A stretch of DNA of 6,821 bases. It comes from Rhodospirillaceae bacterium. GTDB taxonomy: Bacteria > Pseudomonadota > Alphaproteobacteria > Rhodospirillales > Rhodospirillaceae. Of this stretch, positions 5,359 through 6,821 are shown piece after piece. The notes below the pieces were generated by a model. The model did not search any database. It saw nothing but the letters and a program-made list of their open reading frames with translations, and had not been told where the DNA came from. The DNA is taken from positions 1-6,821 of the forward strand of contig NZGX01000074.1 in NCBI GenBank assembly GCA_002691085.1, read 5' to 3'. The translations under genes were made by a program, and so were the position numbers. How positions within the stretch are numbered: position 1 is the first letter of the stretch; each line of letters opens with the position of its first letter.

Positions 5359-6363
5359 TTGAAAATTAACAATCAAAATGAATTAAGTCATAACAAAAAC
5401 CCTGTCATTTGGACACTTACTGATAATAGGCCAGGGAATAATTCTCAGGTTTTAGGTGTAGGACAACATATTAATTATCCTACTACAAGAGTTGAAGTTA
5501 TTTACAACAATTTTTTTTTCTTAAGATCTTTTCTGAGTAATAGTTCCTCTATTGGATTTTCAAGAGATACTTTTTCATCTGCAAAACTCCCATGGCCTGA
5601 CTTAGTAATCTCAGCAGGAAGGAGGGCTGCTCATTTTGCCAGTTGGATTAAGACTCAATCCTTAGTTTCAACAAAATTGGTAAGTATTATGTTTCCGGGA
5701 AGAAATATTTATAATAACTTTGACCTTATTGCTATTCCTAAGCATGATAACATTGACAAATTTAAAGAGAGCTCAAAGATCATGAGGATCAGTGGGGCCC
5801 CATCTAATATTTCCGATAGTCTTTTAGAACAAAAAAAATCGCAATTTTCAAAAGTATTTAATGACTTTCCTAGACCTCTGATAGCTATTTTAGTTGGTGG
5901 TGATACAAAAAAGTATAAATATTCTTTCAGAGACTGTTTTGATTTTTCAAAAGATCTCTCTCATTTATCAAAAACTACAAATGGAACTTTTTTATTAGCA
6001 ACATCCAGAAGAACAAGCAAAATGATGCAAAGAGTTCTTCAAAAAGAAACTCCCAATCTAAATCATACTTCTATTTGGGACCAGAAAAAAATTAATTATT
6101 ATCTTGCTTACTTGGCTATAGCAGATGAGATAATTGTCACTGGTGACTCTATAAGTATGTGCTCAGAAGCTCTTTCAACAAAAAAACCAGTTTATATTTA
6201 TTTACCATCAAGCCTCAAAAATACGAAATATTCTAGGTATTCTGAAGAAATGTTTAAAAACGGATATGCTAAGCCTTTTCAGGGTAAATTAGAAAGCTGG
6301 GAGAGTAATTATATAAGTTCTGAGATAGCTTTAGCTGGAAGGATTAATAAGTTTTTTTTATGA
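5359..6363 (+). CDS. ELM1/GtrOC1-family (DUF1022) putative glycosyltransferase-like protein
   Basis: This 334-residue protein belongs to the family annotated as mitochondrial fission ELM1 after its plant member; bacterial members look like GT-B glycosyltransferases of unknown acceptor. Supporting motifs are WTLTDNRPGNNSQVLGVGQ (18-36), LPWPDLVISAGRRAA (77-91), AILVGGDTKKYKY (176-188) and, near the C-terminus, IIVTGDSISMCSEALSTKKP (258-277), a donor-site-like segment. No signal peptide or transmembrane segment is evident, so it is probably cytoplasmic or peripheral. The start is TTG (5359-5361), because the frame has an upstream stop at 5335-5337 and the next in-frame ATG lies far inside; the purine tract AAAGAAAGA just upstream may serve as ribosome-binding site. 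The gene carries long homopolymers (T9 at 5511-5519, A8 at 5831-5838, T8 at 6352-6359). Its TGA stop lies within the 6-nt overlap with the convergent rhodanese gene. The glycosyltransferase activity is inferred from the family. Confidence 0.85.
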   Translation: MKINNQNELSHNKNPVIWTLTDNRPGNNSQVLGVGQHINYPTTRVEVIYNNFFFLRSFLSNSSSIGFSRDTFSSAKLPWPDLVISAGRRAAHFASWIKTQSLVSTKLVSIMFPGRNIYNNFDLIAIPKHDNIDKFKESSKIMRISGAPSNISDSLLEQKKSQFSKVFNDFPRPLIAILVGGDTKKYKYSFRDCFDFSKDLSHLSKTTNGTFLLATSRRTSKMMQRVLQKETPNLNHTSIWDQKKINYYLAYLAIADEIIVTGDSISMCSEALSTKKPVYIYLPSSLKNTKYSRYSEEMFKNGYAKPFQGKLESWESNYISSEIALAGRINKFFL

Positions 6364-6699
6364 ATTTATTTTATATCCATATTTCTCCCACTCAATTATT
6401 CCGCCTTGCATTCTAATAATTTCACCATTGTAACCTGAACTAATTATTTTTTCTGCAGCAATTCCACATCGTCTTCCAGATCTACAATGAATAACTAAAT
6501 GCCTTTCATTAAGGTCGGAAAAGTCAATCTCATTTATAGAGAACTTAGAAAGGGGAATAAACTTTGCTCCAGGAATATGTCCCTTTTTCCATTCTTCAAT
6601 CTCTCTAACGTCAATTAAATTAATTTCATCGTTGTCATATAATCTCTTTATTTCTTGGACTGTCATAAATTTAACTTTTGAGTTATTTTCTATATTCAT
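6358..6699 (-). CDS. Single-domain rhodanese-like sulfurtransferase
   Basis: This is one rhodanese domain of 113 residues (from ATG 6697-6699), the size of GlpE/PspE-type proteins. Such proteins carry sulfur as a cysteine persulfide and pass it to acceptors such as thiosulfate-derived or thiol targets. Motifs are LIDVREIEEWKKGHIPGA (28-45), the active-site loop C72-R-S-G-R-R (72-77) and MQGGIIEWEKYGY (97-109). The catalytic Cys is present, so the protein is probably active; physiological donor and acceptor are unknown. The chosen start has TTGGAG (- strand, 6709-6714), 9 nt upstream, and matches the usual domain length. The frame stays open upstream to the window edge through a hydrophobic stretch, so a membrane-anchored longer form cannot be excluded. 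Its last 6 nt overlap the convergent ELM1-family gene. Confidence 0.88.
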   Translation of the reverse strand: MNIENNSKVKFMTVQEIKRLYDNDEINLIDVREIEEWKKGHIPGAKFIPLSKFSINEIDFSDLNERHLVIHCRSGRRCGIAAEKIISSGYNGEIIRMQGGIIEWEKYGYKINS

Positions 6700-6821
6700 T
6701 GGTTTTAGCTCCAAGTTCATAATCTGACATAATAATTTTATAACAAAAAAGCCTATTTTTATAGCATAAAGCTTAATAGGTAATCCTAATATTGTTATAA
6801 AACTAGGCAATAATAAAATTG
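6700..6821 (-). other. Open hydrophobic frame upstream of rhodanese, incomplete
   Basis: Reading on the - strand in the rhodanese frame, no stop occurs from the window edge to the rhodanese ATG. The translation is hydrophobic (for example LPSFITILGLPIKLYAIKIG, then FFVIKLLCQIM). It may be an N-terminal membrane anchor of a longer rhodanese or chance reading of A/T-rich leader DNA. No recognisable domain is present, and the true 5' context is outside the window. Confidence 0.3.
6709..6714 (-). promoter_or_regulatory. Shine-Dalgarno deciding the rhodanese start
   Basis: The - strand reads TTGGAG, 9 nt before ATG 6697-6699. The other upstream in-frame starts (ATG 6718-6720 and TTG 6808-6810) have no comparable purine tract, which is why the short rhodanese form is annotated. 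Confidence 0.55.

Noticed and set aside
1..6821. Stop-codon recoding, CRISPR arrays, tRNAs, insertion sequences
   Set aside because: TGA ends the ELM1-family gene and Trp uses TGG, so the code looks standard; no spaced repeats, tRNA cloverleaf or transposase-like frame was found by reading both strands.

Overview
This window is strongly AT-rich, densely packed DNA that reads best as a low-GC, streamlined, probably marine alphaproteobacterium. Three points suggest this: an ELM1-family gene, a group well represented in Alphaproteobacteria; a long-form PyrE with the loop VRKKPKGFGRMAQIEG; and small or overlapping gene junctions (11 nt between convergent genes, a 6 nt convergent overlap). The taxonomic call is inference. 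No standard RNA gene, CRISPR array, insertion sequence or phage gene is visible.

Left part, + strand (1-2170): the 3' end of a FieF/YiiP-type zinc/iron efflux transporter, cut by the window edge. It is followed by a periplasmic solute-binding protein of the OppA (family 5) type, with no permease or ATPase genes beside it.

Middle part, - strand (2182-4026): a probable two-gene operon. A two-cupin protein is transcribed first, then an alpha/beta-hydrolase-fold protein. The hydrolase looks enzymatically unorthodox: the nucleophile elbow reads G-S-H-T-G and the usual C-terminal catalytic His position is Ala. The two genes lie in the same reading frame, separated by a single TAA and 12 further open codons. 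The hydrolase has two plausible starts: a long form with a Tat-like signal peptide, and a short form with a good Shine-Dalgarno sequence.

Intergenic 4027-4325 separates the divergent cupin gene and a cold-shock protein gene. It holds candidate promoters, a 10-bp-period direct repeat and a GC-richer foldable block just upstream of csp. The csp gene ends in a clear hairpin terminator.

Right part (4581-6821): pyrE on the - strand (pyrimidine synthesis), diverging from an ELM1/GT-B-like gene on the + strand. The ELM1 gene ends overlapping a convergent single-domain rhodanese gene on the - strand. Upstream of the rhodanese start the same frame stays open and hydrophobic to the window edge.

Apart from the cupin/hydrolase pair, the genes look like housekeeping or transport functions placed side by side rather than one pathway. 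The least described part is the cupin/hydrolase pair.
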